Positions 26,802 through 35,590 of a DNA stretch of 64,000 bases are shown here, in pieces (position 1 is the stretch's first letter; the number at the start of each line of letters is the position of its first letter). The stretch is taken from assembly GCF_020618775.1 (NCBI RefSeq), contig NZ_JAESVB010000001.1, forward strand, positions 806,001 through 870,000, in the 5' to 3' direction. The position numbers and the translations under genes are program-made. The DNA comes from Acidisoma silvae (GTDB lineage Bacteria; Pseudomonadota; Alphaproteobacteria; Acetobacterales; Acetobacteraceae). A model generated the notes under the pieces. The model did no database searches, was not told the DNA's origin, and was given only the letters and a program-made list of their open reading frames with translations.

Positions 26802-28370
26802 ATGGCACAGATCACCGCAGACCGTATCCTCATCCTCGATTTCGGTAGTCAGTTCACGCAGCTGATCGCCCGCCGCGTGCGCGAAAGCGGCGTCTATTCC
26901 GAAATCTGGCCCTTCAACACCGATCCGCAGAAAATCGCCGATTACGCGCCGCGCGGCATCATCCTGTCGGGTGGCCCCGCCAGCGTGACCGAAGAGGTCT
27001 CGCCCCGCGTGCCGGAAATCGTGTTCGAAATGGGCGTGCCGGTGCTCGGCATCTGCTACGGCCAGCAGGCCATGTGCGCGCAACTGGGCGGGCTGGTGGA
27101 AGGCCATGACCATCGCGAATTCGGCCGCGCCTATGTCGAGGTGACGGATAGCTGCGCGCTGTTCGACGGGATCGACGACGCCTGGACCATCGGCGCGCGC
27201 GAGCAGGTCTGGATGAGCCATGGCGACCGGGTGACGAAAATCCCGCCCGGCTTCCGCCCTGTCGGCACCAGCGACGGTTCCCCTTTCGCGGCCATCGCCG
27301 ATGACGAGCGCCGCTTCTACGGCGTGCAGTTCCATCTGGAAGTCGCCCATACGCCGCATGGCGCCGCCATCATCCGCAACTTCACCCATGGCGTCGCCGG
27401 CTGCACGGGCGACTGGACCATGGCGAGCTTCCGCCAGACGCAGATTGACACCATCCGCAAGCAGGTCGGTTCCGGCCGGGTGATCTGCGGCCTTTCGGGC
27501 GGCGTCGACAGCGCCGTCGCCGCCGCGCTGATCCATGAGGCGATCGGTGACCAGCTTACCTGCATCTTCGTCGATCACGGTCTGCTGCGTGAGAACGAGG
27601 CTGATCAGGTCGTGGAGCTTTTCCGTGGCCGCTTCAATATCAAGCTCATCCATCGCGATGCCTCGGATATGTTCCTGGGCGCGCTGGAAGGTGTCGACGA
27701 TCCGGAGAAGAAAAGAAAGACGATCGGCAAGCTGTTCATCGACGTCTTCGAGGAAGAGGCCGCCAAGCTCGGCGGCGCGGACTTCCTGGCCCAGGGCACG
27801 CTGTATCCGGACGTCATCGAAAGCGTCAGCTTCACGGGCGGCCCGTCCGTCACCATCAAGTCGCATCATAATGTCGGCGGCCTGCCGGACCGGATGCGCA
27901 TGAAGCTGGTGGAGCCGCTGCGCGAGCTGTTCAAGGACGAAGTGCGCTTGCTGGGTCTGGAACTTGGCCTGCCGCATAGCATGGTCGGCCGTCACCCCTT
28001 CCCGGGGCCGGGGCTTGCCATCCGCATTCCGGGCGCGATCTCGAAGGAGAAGCTGGCGCTGCTGCGCCGGGCCGATACAATCTTTCTGGAAGAACTGCGC
28101 AACAATAATCTGTATGACGCCATCTGGCAGGCTTTCGCCGTGCTGCTGCCGGTGCGCAGCGTCGGCGTGATGGGCGACGGCCGCACCTATGATCTCGCCT
28201 GCGCGCTGCGGGCCGTGACCAGCACCGACGGCATGACGGCGGATGTCTACCCCTTCGAGGTGTCCTTCCTGACCCGCGTCGCCAGTCGTATCGTCAACGA
28301 GGTACGCGGCATCAACCGCGTGACCTATGACATCACGAGCAAGCCGCCCGGCACGATCGAGTGGGAATAA
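26802..28370 (+). CDS. guaA: GMP synthase (glutamine-hydrolysing)
   Basis: It converts XMP to GMP using glutamine and ATP. The 522 residues comprise a class I glutamine amidotransferase domain ([18 protein letters not shown]; nucleophile in [14 protein letters not shown]), an ATP pyrophosphatase domain with P-loop [14 protein letters not shown], and a C-terminal dimerisation domain ending [10 protein letters not shown]. The triad segment reads [11 protein letters not shown] where GVQFHPEV is usual; His and Glu are kept. The ATG at 26802 gives the family N-terminus [15 protein letters not shown]. Confidence 0.97.
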   Translation: MAQITADRILILDFGSQFTQLIARRVRESGVYSEIWPFNTDPQKIADYAPRGIILSGGPASVTEEVSPRVPEIVFEMGVPVLGICYGQQAMCAQLGGLVEGHDHREFGRAYVEVTDSCALFDGIDDAWTIGAREQVWMSHGDRVTKIPPGFRPVGTSDGSPFAAIADDERRFYGVQFHLEVAHTPHGAAIIRNFTHGVAGCTGDWTMASFRQTQIDTIRKQVGSGRVICGLSGGVDSAVAAALIHEAIGDQLTCIFVDHGLLRENEADQVVELFRGRFNIKLIHRDASDMFLGALEGVDDPEKKRKTIGKLFIDVFEEEAAKLGGADFLAQGTLYPDVIESVSFTGGPSVTIKSHHNVGGLPDRMRMKLVEPLRELFKDEVRLLGLELGLPHSMVGRHPFPGPGLAIRIPGAISKEKLALLRRADTIFLEELRNNNLYDAIWQAFAVLLPVRSVGVMGDGRTYDLACALRAVTSTDGMTADVYPFEVSFLTRVASRIVNEVRGINRVTYDITSKPPGTIEWE

Positions 28371-28409
28371 GCTCTAGAGTGTGTCAGCCTTAGTTGGAAT
28401 CACCTTCAA

Positions 28410-28490
28410 CCGTCATGCCCGCGAAAGCGGGCATCTTGTCCTTCTCCCGGTGCTTGACCCAGAAGATACCCGCTGTCGCGGGTATGACGG
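28410..28490. repeat. Double-hairpin intergenic repeat, copy 2
   Basis: Ends CCGTCAT and ATGACGG. The left palindrome TGCCCGCGAAAGCGGGCA and the right palindrome TACCCGCTGTCGCGGGTA are each self-complementary, although their sequences differ from copies 1 and 3. It lies between the convergent guaA gene and the alkB remnant, only 25 bases from the remnant's last stop. Confidence 0.85.
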
Positions 28491-28515
28491 TGTTTCAATC
28501 AAAACCTGACAGACT

Positions 28516-28849
28516 TTAGCCTTTCGTATTCGGCGCCGCCAGACCGCGAAAGGTGATGGAGTAACGCAGCCACACCGGCGAAATCGGCAGCGATGGCGCG
28601 AGCTGACATCAGAAAATCCGGAATAGGTTCGGTCGGGCCGAAGTCTGCATTACGAAAATCATAGAGATAGCCGAAGGACTTCGTGCGGCGCTTCGCGGTC
28701 CATTGCTGAAAGACGAATTGCGGCAGGTCGATCCGGTCGATTTCTGCCATCAACCGCGCTTCCTCTGCCGGGCTGATGGCATCGGCGCGAAAGCTGAGGC
28801 CGGCCACCGGCAGTGACGCATCAAGCGACAGAGAAAATTGCTCTATCAT
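28516..28849 (-). pseudogene. alkB: AlkB-type 2-oxoglutarate dioxygenase, internally deleted remnant
   Basis: The N-terminal part is AlkB-like: FRADAISPAEEARLMAEID, FVFQQWTAKRRTKSFGYLYDF, GPTEPIPDFLMSARAIAADFAG. After about residue 91 the family's catalytic core (TEYxxGxGIGWHRD and the second iron His) is missing. In the +1 frame the sequence resumes with WLRYSITFRGLAAP and a stop at 28516-28518, which resembles the AlkB C-terminal strand (RYSITFR). So the gene has lost its centre and shifted frame. Read without the shift, the frame runs to 28499 as a 116-residue product. The intact ogt gene lies 3 bases upstream. Confidence 0.8.
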
Positions 28850-28852
28850 CGC

Positions 28853-29356
28853 CTATAGTGCCAAGCTGAGTTGCGTCTCGGCTGTCTCGATACCGAGAAG
28901 GATGGTCTTGGCGGCAAGACCGCCGGCAAAGCCCGTCAGCGTGCCATTGCTGCCCAGGACACGATGGCAGGGCGCGATGACGGCGATCGGGTTCATGCCG
29001 GCGGCAGCGCCCACGGCGCGCACGGCTTTCGGCCGGCCGATCTGCCGGGCGACCTGCCCGTAGCTGCGGATCTCACCATAGGGAATTGTGAGCAGCGCCT
29101 GCCAGACGTCGCGCTGAAACGCCGTGCCCTCGAAATCGAGCGGCACGGTGAAGATTTTGCGCGATCCTGCAAAGTAATCGGCGAGTTGCATCGCGGTTTC
29201 CACAAGTATCGGATGCGACCCGTCTTCCTGGATATGGGCCAGATGGCGAAAGCTGCGGCCGTCCGCTTCCCACAGCACGGCCGCCAACCCATGATCGCTG
29301 CCGACCAGCTTCAACTGGCCGATGGGGGAGGGCATCCAGGTGAAGACATGGGTCAT
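28853..29356 (-). CDS. ogt: Methylated-DNA-[protein]-cysteine S-methyltransferase
   Basis: A suicide repair protein removing alkyl groups from O6-alkylguanine. The 167-residue chain has the acceptor-Cys motif IAPCHRVLGSNGTLTGFAGG, the DNA-binding helix IRSYGQVARQIGRPKAVRAVG, and AAGMNPIAV with the Asn hinge. These match Ogt/Ada C-domain proteins. There is no Ada N-terminal zinc domain. It lies 3 bases before the alkB remnant and 6 bases after the vapC stop, all on the minus strand. Confidence 0.96.
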   Translation of the reverse strand: MTHVFTWMPSPIGQLKLVGSDHGLAAVLWEADGRSFRHLAHIQEDGSHPILVETAMQLADYFAGSRKIFTVPLDFEGTAFQRDVWQALLTIPYGEIRSYGQVARQIGRPKAVRAVGAAAGMNPIAVIAPCHRVLGSNGTLTGFAGGLAAKTILLGIETAETQLSLAL

Positions 29357-29362
29357 GCTGCG

Positions 29363-29788
29363 TCACGCCCGCAAGGGATTGAGGATTTCAATACCATCGA
29401 AATCTTTTTCATTGTCCGTCACCACGACGCAATCATGAACCTCGGCAATGGCGGCAATCATCATATCGAACCCGCTGCGCGGCCGGCCGGCGGCTTTTCC
29501 ATCGGCCATCAGTCGTGCCCAAATCAAGCCCGCTCTTTCGTCAAAGACAAGAATGCGACCGGCGAATAGCGCCTGCGGACCATGCGTGCCATTAAACCAA
29601 GCTTCGAGTTGATCACGCCGCTTGCCATGCGGCTTTTCAAGCACGCCGCGTCGGATTTCGGCGATGGTCAGGGACGCAATAAACAGATCATCGTCCGTCT
29701 GCTCCACCATCCATGCGATCAGCGCGGCCGATGGAGAAGGTCTAGTGAAATTGCTGATGATATTGGTATCGAGCAGATAGCGCGTCAC
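29363..29788 (-). CDS. vapC: VapC/FitB-type PIN-domain toxin (module 1)
   Basis: A 141-residue PIN-domain ribonuclease. The acidic residues are in place: YLLDTNIISNF (Asp7), IAEIRRGV (Glu), GFDMMIAAIA (Asp) and VVTDNEKDFDGI (Asp). The C-terminus, ending in LNPLRA, is FitB-like. It overlaps the upstream small gene by 4 bases (ATGA), the standard order of antitoxin then toxin. Members cut tRNA or mRNA when the antitoxin is degraded. Confidence 0.93.
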   Translation of the reverse strand: MTRYLLDTNIISNFTRPSPSAALIAWMVEQTDDDLFIASLTIAEIRRGVLEKPHGKRRDQLEAWFNGTHGPQALFAGRILVFDERAGLIWARLMADGKAAGRPRSGFDMMIAAIAEVHDCVVVTDNEKDFDGIEILNPLRA

Positions 29789-30090
29789 AGGTCGGTCTTG
29801 CGCCCGCCGTCACGGGGACGGGAGAGGTCGAGTTCGGAGCCAATGAGAGGTGAGGCCATCAGCGCCCGTAGGATACCGCCTTTCTGCGGCGGCTCTTCAC
29901 CGATGCTTTGCGCGACCAGGCTGCGCAGGTGTGAGGCATCGGCGGAATCTTCGGCCAGCCTGCGCGCCAGTGACCGGATAAGGTCACGGTCCGCTTCACG
30001 TCCTAAGACCTCGAATCGTGCCAATCCCCGTTCGCCCAGCCTTGCCCGGTAACTATGGATGGCTCGCTTCTGCGCCTCACTCATATTCAA
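29785..30090 (-). CDS. Probable antitoxin of toxin-antitoxin module 1
   Basis: A 101-residue, highly charged protein translationally coupled (ATGA) to the PIN toxin downstream. The N-terminal part (SEAQKRAIHSYRARLGERGLARFEVLGREA) is like ribbon-helix-helix antitoxins, with a strand followed by helices. The C-terminus is basic and probably the flexible toxin-neutralising tail. The assignment rests mainly on position and size; I do not recognise a named family with certainty. Confidence 0.75.
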   Translation of the reverse strand: MNMSEAQKRAIHSYRARLGERGLARFEVLGREADRDLIRSLARRLAEDSADASHLRSLVAQSIGEEPPQKGGILRALMASPLIGSELDLSRPRDGGRKTDL

Positions 30091-30151
30091 CTCCAGTCTA
30101 TATCCAGTAATATAGCCGCACGAGTTGTCGTCTTCAAGGATATGACTTCAG

Positions 30152-30579
30152 CTAAGCACGCAGCAGCCGTGTCGGCACGCCGAGCGCGAGGCCGGCTTCG
30201 GCCTGTCTCTGGTCCAACGTTACCACTGTGGCGCCATGCTCAGACGCCGTCGCAAGATGCAGGGCGTCGCCCGCGCGCAGTCCAAGCAGGTGCTGATCGA
30301 CAAACCGTGCCGCCGTTCGGAAATGGCCGCCGGCCACCGGCAAAACAGTAAAGCTTTCGACGACAAGACTGTGGAACAAGGCGAGGCTAGCGGCGCGCTG
30401 GGCCAGAGTGATCTGCCCGGTCCGCAGCTTGATCGCGAAGGCAGAGGACATTTCGGTGATCGTCCAATCGCTGATCAGCAGCTGTTCGGGGTCTTGCTGC
30501 CCAAGCCAGGCTTGCACCTGCGGCGTCATCACCTCGTTGGAAAGGGCAGCCATGATCAGCGACGTGTCGAGATAAAGCA

Positions 30580-30580
<1 letters not shown>
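30152..30580 (-). CDS. vapC: VapC-type PIN-domain toxin (module 2)
   Basis: A 142-residue PIN-domain protein. The acidic set is visible: [12 protein letters not shown] (Asp5), TITEMSSAF (Glu), [13 protein letters not shown] (Asp) and [12 protein letters not shown] (Asp). [12 protein letters not shown] is the most diagnostic block. Its ATG shares one base with the antitoxin stop. It differs enough from the module 1 toxin to be an independent acquisition rather than a duplication. Confidence 0.93.
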
Positions 30581-30912
<332 letters not shown>

Positions 30913-31549
30913 CTACAGGTTCAGCGTCTTCGGCCCACTCACAAAGACGCTGCCGCGCAGATAAAACCGCAGCAGCCGATGGGCGTCCTTGGTAATGCCG
31001 ATCCGCACGCTCTCCCCGATTTCGCCGGTTTCAGCGCCATCGGACGCGAGCCAGAGCGGCCCATCCTGGCAGAGATCGACCCCCGTCCAGCCGGCGGTCG
31101 ATCGCGAGCGCCTGGGCCAGCCGCCCCGGTCCGCGCGCCAGATCACGCAGGCGCGGCGTGCCGCGATTGCGCGCCATGAGCGAAACACCGTCCAGTGGCT
31201 CCAGCGCGCGGATCAGCACGCCGGCGCCGATACCCGGCGCGTCACCCGAGACATTCAGCATCCAGGACAGGCCATAGGCGAGATAGACATAGGCGTGGCC
31301 GCGCTCGAGAAACAGAGATTGGTTGCGCGGCGTCATGCCGCGATAGGCATGCCCCGCCGCGTCCCCCACAATATACGCCTCGGTTTCGACGATCCGCCCG
31401 CTGACCCTTCCTTCGCCCAAGTCGCGCACCACGATCTTGCCGATGAGAAAGCGGGCGAGGGCGATGGTATCCTGTGGCAGGTCCGATCGCGCGATGACCT
31501 GAAATCCATGCCGGCTGTAAACCGGATCCGAAACGTCATGCTGGCCCAT
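30913..31549 (-). pseudogene. mpg: 3-methyladenine DNA glycosylase (AAG/MPG type) with one-base frameshift
   Basis: The glycosylase excises alkylated purines. The first frame (from the ATG at 31549) holds [32 protein letters not shown] with the catalytic Glu, [21 protein letters not shown] and [19 protein letters not shown]. It then runs out of family sequence and stops at 31031 (172 residues). The missing C-terminus is in the next frame: [32 protein letters not shown] and a stop at 30913. The shift falls at a run of five C at 31080-31084; removing one restores the full protein of about 211 residues. It may be a true mutation or a sequencing error. Confidence 0.88.
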
Positions 31550-31596
31550 CGCATCGCCCCCTGCCCAGATCAGGCGAGGGATGTTACCCCAGCTTT

Positions 31597-32799
31597 ATGA
31601 ATCATGAACCTAAGCTGGGCCAACACAGCGCTGCCGTTCCGGGAAGCATCCTCTTGCTTGGGGCAGCCTTGATCCTGATTGCCTTCAATCTGCGCACGCC
31701 GGTGACCAGCATGGGGCCGGTTCTGCCGGATGCCGCGCATGGGGCAGGGCTTTCAGCCACGGGCGCCAGCCTATTGACCATGATGCCCTCGCTCTGTTTC
31801 GGCCTGTTCAGCCCGGCGGCCCCCCGGCTGAGCCGGCATCTTCGGACGGAGCGCGCGATCCTCACGGCCTTGGTCGCGCTGGCGCTGGGCACAGCGCTGC
31901 GGGGCTTTGGCGGGTCAACCGGGCTTTTCGCAGGCCAGATTCTGGCCTGCGGCGGTATCGGCGTCATCAACGTGCTGCTGCCCAGCCTGATCAAGCGCGA
32001 TTTCCCCCACAAGGTCGCCTTCATTACCGGGCTGTATGCCATGACCATGTCGGTGGGCGCGGCGCTCGCCGCCGGACTGACGGTGCCGCTGGAAAAGCAT
32101 CTGGGCTCCTGGGCTTTCGCTTTGGCGATTTGGGCCGTGCCGGCGGTGATCGCTGCCCTGGCCTGGCTGCCGCAACTGGCCGTGCCGGCCGAGGCCGGAG
32201 CGATGCGGCCGATGGGCCGCCTGGGCCTATGGACCAACCGGCTGGCCTGGCAGGTGACGCTGTTCATGGGCCTGCAATCGGCGCTCGCCTATATCGTCTT
32301 CGGCTGGCTGTCGCCTATCCTGCGGGATCGCGGCCTGTCCCCGGTCGATGCCGGTCTGGCCTTGTCGCTGTCCATCATCGGGCAGGCCGTGGCGGCACTC
32401 GTCGTGCCGCCGCTTGCCGGCCTGGGCCGCGATCAGCGCCCGGCCATCGCGGTGCTCAGCCTGCTGTGCGTGGGCAGCCTGCTGTGCTGCCTCTACGCGC
32501 CGCTCGGCTCGGTCTGGGTATGGGTGGTCCTGCTCGGCGTTGCCCAGGGCGGCCTGTTCCCGCTGGCGCTGATGGTGATCGTGCTGCGGTCGCCGGACGC
32601 GCATGTCACGCGGCATCTGTCCAGCATGGCGCAAGGGGTCGGCTATATTCTGGCCTCCATCGGCCCGCTGCTGGCGGGCTTGCTCCATGCCTCGATGCAT
32701 AGCTGGACGGGCGTCACGGTTCTCTTTCTCGGCCTGGGCGCGGCCATGCTGGCGGCGGGTCTGGGGGCCGGCCGCGCCCGCCACATTCAGCCGGGATAG
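31597..32799 (+). CDS. CynX/NimT family MFS transporter
   Basis: A 400-residue major-facilitator protein with about 12 hydrophobic helices. FNLRTPVTSMGPVLPD in the first helix is the signature of the CynX (cyanate) / NimT (nitroimidazole) subfamily, as is GGIGVINVLLPSLIKRDFP. The loop after helix 6 is basic and short. The start is an ATG at 31597. It is divergent from mpg and ends 3 bases before the stop of the convergent SDR gene. The substrate is uncertain. Confidence 0.92.
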   Translation: MNHEPKLGQHSAAVPGSILLLGAALILIAFNLRTPVTSMGPVLPDAAHGAGLSATGASLLTMMPSLCFGLFSPAAPRLSRHLRTERAILTALVALALGTALRGFGGSTGLFAGQILACGGIGVINVLLPSLIKRDFPHKVAFITGLYAMTMSVGAALAAGLTVPLEKHLGSWAFALAIWAVPAVIAALAWLPQLAVPAEAGAMRPMGRLGLWTNRLAWQVTLFMGLQSALAYIVFGWLSPILRDRGLSPVDAGLALSLSIIGQAVAALVVPPLAGLGRDQRPAIAVLSLLCVGSLLCCLYAPLGSVWVWVVLLGVAQGGLFPLALMVIVLRSPDAHVTRHLSSMAQGVGYILASIGPLLAGLLHASMHSWTGVTVLFLGLGAAMLAAGLGAGRARHIQPG

Positions 32800-32802
32800 A
32801 CG

Positions 32803-33582
32803 TCAGATCACCATGCCGCCCGCGACTTCGATGCGCTGGGCATTGACCCAGCCGAAATCCGCCGAAAGCAAACTAGCGATCACCGGCCCCACATCCTCGG
32901 GCAGACCGGCACGCCCAAGCGCGGTGTGATCGGCGACCATTTTATTGACCTCGGGATTGTCGCGGACGATGCCGCCCGAGAAATCGGTTGCGATGGCGCC
33001 GGGCGCCACGACATTGGCGGTGATGCGGCGCGGCCCAAGTTCCAGCGCCATATAGCGCGTCAGCGTCTCGACGGCGGCCTTCATTGACCCGTATGCCGCC
33101 CGGTTGCGCCCGGCGAACCGGGCAAGACCGGAGGAGATGTTCACGATGCGGCCGCCATCCCTCATCAGCGGCAGCAGCTTTTGCGTCAGCAGGAACGGCG
33201 CCTTGAAATGGGCGGTATAGAGCGCGTCCAGCTCGGCCTCCGTCGTCTCCATAAAGCTGACATTGGAGGAAATGCCGGCATTATTGACGAGATAGTCGAA
33301 GCGCTCGGTGCCGAAACCGGCCAGGGTTTTACGCACGGCCTCGGCAAAGGCGTCGAAGCCGCCGGTTTGGCCGATATCGAGCGGCAAGGCATGGGCCTGC
33401 GCACCGGTCGTCGCGGCGAGTGCCGCCACCGTCGCTGCCTCTGCCTGATTCGTATGATAGGTGAAAATGATGCGGACGCCGCGCCGCGCCAGATTGAGCA
33501 CGGTATCCCGGCCGATGCCGCGACTGCCGCCGGTGACGATCGCGGTTTTGATCGTGATTTCTTCTGAATGGGTCAGGGACAT
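32803..33582 (-). CDS. SDR family oxidoreductase, divergent from an AraC regulator
   Basis: A 259-residue short-chain dehydrogenase. The cofactor loop is VTGGSRGIGRDTVLNLARRG, followed by NNAGISSNVSF, ISSGLARF (Ser) and YGSMKAAVETL (Tyr-Lys). TYHTNQAEA after the second strand suggests NADP preference. The divergent gene at 33722 encodes an AraC regulator with 139 bases between, the common arrangement of a regulator and its target. The substrate is unknown. Confidence 0.92.
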   Translation of the reverse strand: MSLTHSEEITIKTAIVTGGSRGIGRDTVLNLARRGVRIIFTYHTNQAEAATVAALAATTGAQAHALPLDIGQTGGFDAFAEAVRKTLAGFGTERFDYLVNNAGISSNVSFMETTEAELDALYTAHFKAPFLLTQKLLPLMRDGGRIVNISSGLARFAGRNRAAYGSMKAAVETLTRYMALELGPRRITANVVAPGAIATDFSGGIVRDNPEVNKMVADHTALGRAGLPEDVGPVIASLLSADFGWVNAQRIEVAGGMVI

Positions 33583-33721
33583 TTGTGCCTCTCGCTGTTT
33601 GGCCTGACGAGACTATGGCGACAGGATGCGGCTACGGTGAATGCCGGAACTGCGTTCATTCTTGCCTAATCCTGCTTTCGACCCTAGAGAGGCAGGGATC
33701 GGATGAGGGCCAAGGCTTGTC

Positions 33722-34618
33722 ATGCTGGACGATTTGGCCGAGGCCATGCTGCGCTATACGGACCGTCATCCCGGCCAGAGCGTGATCGCGCATGCGGGCG
33801 GGCAGATCGGCATTCTGCGCTCCGACCATCCCAAGCCACCGATGCATATGATTTCGCGTCCGGCCATCTGCATCGTGGCGCAGGGTGCCAAATGGGCGAC
33901 GTTCGGCGACAACCGCCTGGTCTATCGCGCGGGTGAAGCGCTGGTGGTGGGGGTGGAGGCGCCGTCCGTCGGCCGGGTGACGGAAGCCAGCCCCGACAAG
34001 CCTTGCCTGGTTCTGGCCTTTGAGCTGGACACCGCCATCATGCGCAGCGTCGCGGAAGCGATGGAGGCACCCCCACAGTCGGCCGGCGAAAGCGGACGGG
34101 GCGTCTTCGTTACCAATTTCCTGGGGCCGCTGGCCGATTGCGCGCTGCGTCTGGTGCGCCTGCTGGATAAGCCGGACGCCATGCTGACGCTTTATCCGCT
34201 GATCATGCGCGAAATCTGCTACTGGCTGTTGACCGGTCCCCATGCCGGCGAGGTCATGCGGATATGCCTGGCCCAGGGTCCGTCACAGCGCGTCATCAAG
34301 GCGATGCATAGCCTGGCCAAGCGCTTTGCCGAGCCCGTGCGGATGGAGGAACTCGCGGCCGTCGCGCAATTGAGCCCGTCGGCCTTTCATCGCCAGTTCA
34401 AGGCGCTGACGTCGATGACGCCCCTGCAATATCAGAAACAGCTGCGACTTCTGGAAGCGCGGCGCCTGATGATTGCGCAAGCCGTCAATGTCGAGGCGGC
34501 GGCCTTTCAGGTGGGCTATGAAAGCCCGTCCCAATTCAGCCGGGAATATGCCCGCATGTTCGGCGCACCGCCCAAGCGGGATGCGCGCCAGATGCAGGTG
34601 GCCTTTCAGGCCGCTTGA
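33722..34618 (+). CDS. AraC family transcriptional regulator
   Basis: A 298-residue regulator. The N-terminal part has the AraC_N (PF06719-like) pattern, including MHMISRPAICIVAQGAKWA and GEALVVGVEAP. The C-terminal DNA-binding domain contains RMEELAAVAQLSPSAFHRQFKALT and VEAAAFQVGYESPSQFSREYARMFG. AAGG stands 9 bases before the ATG. It probably controls the divergent SDR gene; the inducer is unknown. Confidence 0.93.
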   Translation: MLDDLAEAMLRYTDRHPGQSVIAHAGGQIGILRSDHPKPPMHMISRPAICIVAQGAKWATFGDNRLVYRAGEALVVGVEAPSVGRVTEASPDKPCLVLAFELDTAIMRSVAEAMEAPPQSAGESGRGVFVTNFLGPLADCALRLVRLLDKPDAMLTLYPLIMREICYWLLTGPHAGEVMRICLAQGPSQRVIKAMHSLAKRFAEPVRMEELAAVAQLSPSAFHRQFKALTSMTPLQYQKQLRLLEARRLMIAQAVNVEAAAFQVGYESPSQFSREYARMFGAPPKRDARQMQVAFQAA

Positions 34619-34627
34619 TACGAGCTG

Positions 34628-35431
34628 TTAAACCCGTTCGATCAGCGCTTTCGCCGCAGCCGGGTTGCGCACCTTATGGCCGCTGATGACATACAGATAG
34701 ACATCGCGCGGCTTGCCGTCGGCTTTCAGTGGTGCGGCACTTTGCAGGCCTGACGGCATTTCGCCCCTGGCCCATTGCTTTGCCCGTTTTGCCCATTGAT
34801 CGAGAGCCTTGTCGGCATAACCGAGCGGGTGCGCGTCCTCGGTGCCCATGATGCGCGCATAGACGAAATCCGCCGTCACATCGGCAATCTGCGGGAATTC
34901 GGAATCGCCCGCCACCACGGCGGCCACGCCATAGGCGCGCAGCATGGCGATGAAGTCCGGATGGCGGAAACTCTCGTGCCGGACTTCCACCACATGGCGC
35001 AGCGCGCGCCCGTCCACGCTCTTAGGCAGCAGTTTCAGAAAGCCCTCGAAATCGACTGGGTCGAAGGCCTTCGTCGCCATGAACTGCCAGTTGATCGGCC
35101 CCAGCTTGTCCCGCAATTCCGTGATGCCGCTATTGAGGAAACGGTCGATGGATTCGCCCGCTTCGGCCAGCACCCGCCGGTTGGTGCAATAGCGCGAGGC
35201 TTTCAGGGAGAAGACAAACTCCTCCGGCGTCTCGTCATGCCATTTGCGGAAGCTTTCGGGCTTCTGCGAGCCGTAATAGGTGCCGTTGACCTCGATGGCG
35301 GTCAGTTGCCCTGCGGCATATTCCAGCTCGCGCTTCTGCGGCCATTTCTCAGGGTAGAAGGTGCCGCGCCAGGGCTCAAAGGTCCAGCCGCCGATGCCGA
35401 TCCGGATTTGTCCCTCAACTGCCTTGGCCAT
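34628..35431 (-). CDS. DUF72 (YecE-like) domain protein
   Basis: A 267-residue TIM-barrel-like DUF72 protein. Family blocks are IRIGIGGWTFEPWRGTFYP, YAAGQLTAIEVNGTYYGSQ, FVFSLKASRYCTNRR, VEVRHESF and FVYARIMGTED, followed by VYLYVISGHKVRNPAAA. The biochemical role of the family is not established. It ends 9 bases from the convergent AraC gene's stop. Confidence 0.93.
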   Translation of the reverse strand: MAKAVEGQIRIGIGGWTFEPWRGTFYPEKWPQKRELEYAAGQLTAIEVNGTYYGSQKPESFRKWHDETPEEFVFSLKASRYCTNRRVLAEAGESIDRFLNSGITELRDKLGPINWQFMATKAFDPVDFEGFLKLLPKSVDGRALRHVVEVRHESFRHPDFIAMLRAYGVAAVVAGDSEFPQIADVTADFVYARIMGTEDAHPLGYADKALDQWAKRAKQWARGEMPSGLQSAAPLKADGKPRDVYLYVISGHKVRNPAAAKALIERV

Positions 35432-35519
35432 GTGACTTGCCCCGTTCTGTACGGGGCAGGATAGGCCGCCAGCACTGAGCAGGCAAAACCTGCTTCACAT
35501 AACAGGCACAAAAGCAGAA

Positions 35520-35547
35520 GGGCCGCCAGGTTTGCACCTGGCGGCCC
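35520..35547 (-). terminator. Rho-independent terminator of the porin gene
   Basis: Perfect 12-base arms (35520-35531 and 35536-35547, GGGCCGCCAGGT and inverse) around a 4-base loop. On the minus strand it lies 43 bases after the porin stop and is followed by TTCTGCTTTTG. It is a strong stem suited to a highly expressed porin transcript. Confidence 0.8.
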
Positions 35548-35590
35548 GTCTTAGTCAGTCAATCTGACCGGTGGTGTTGGCGTCAGCCAA

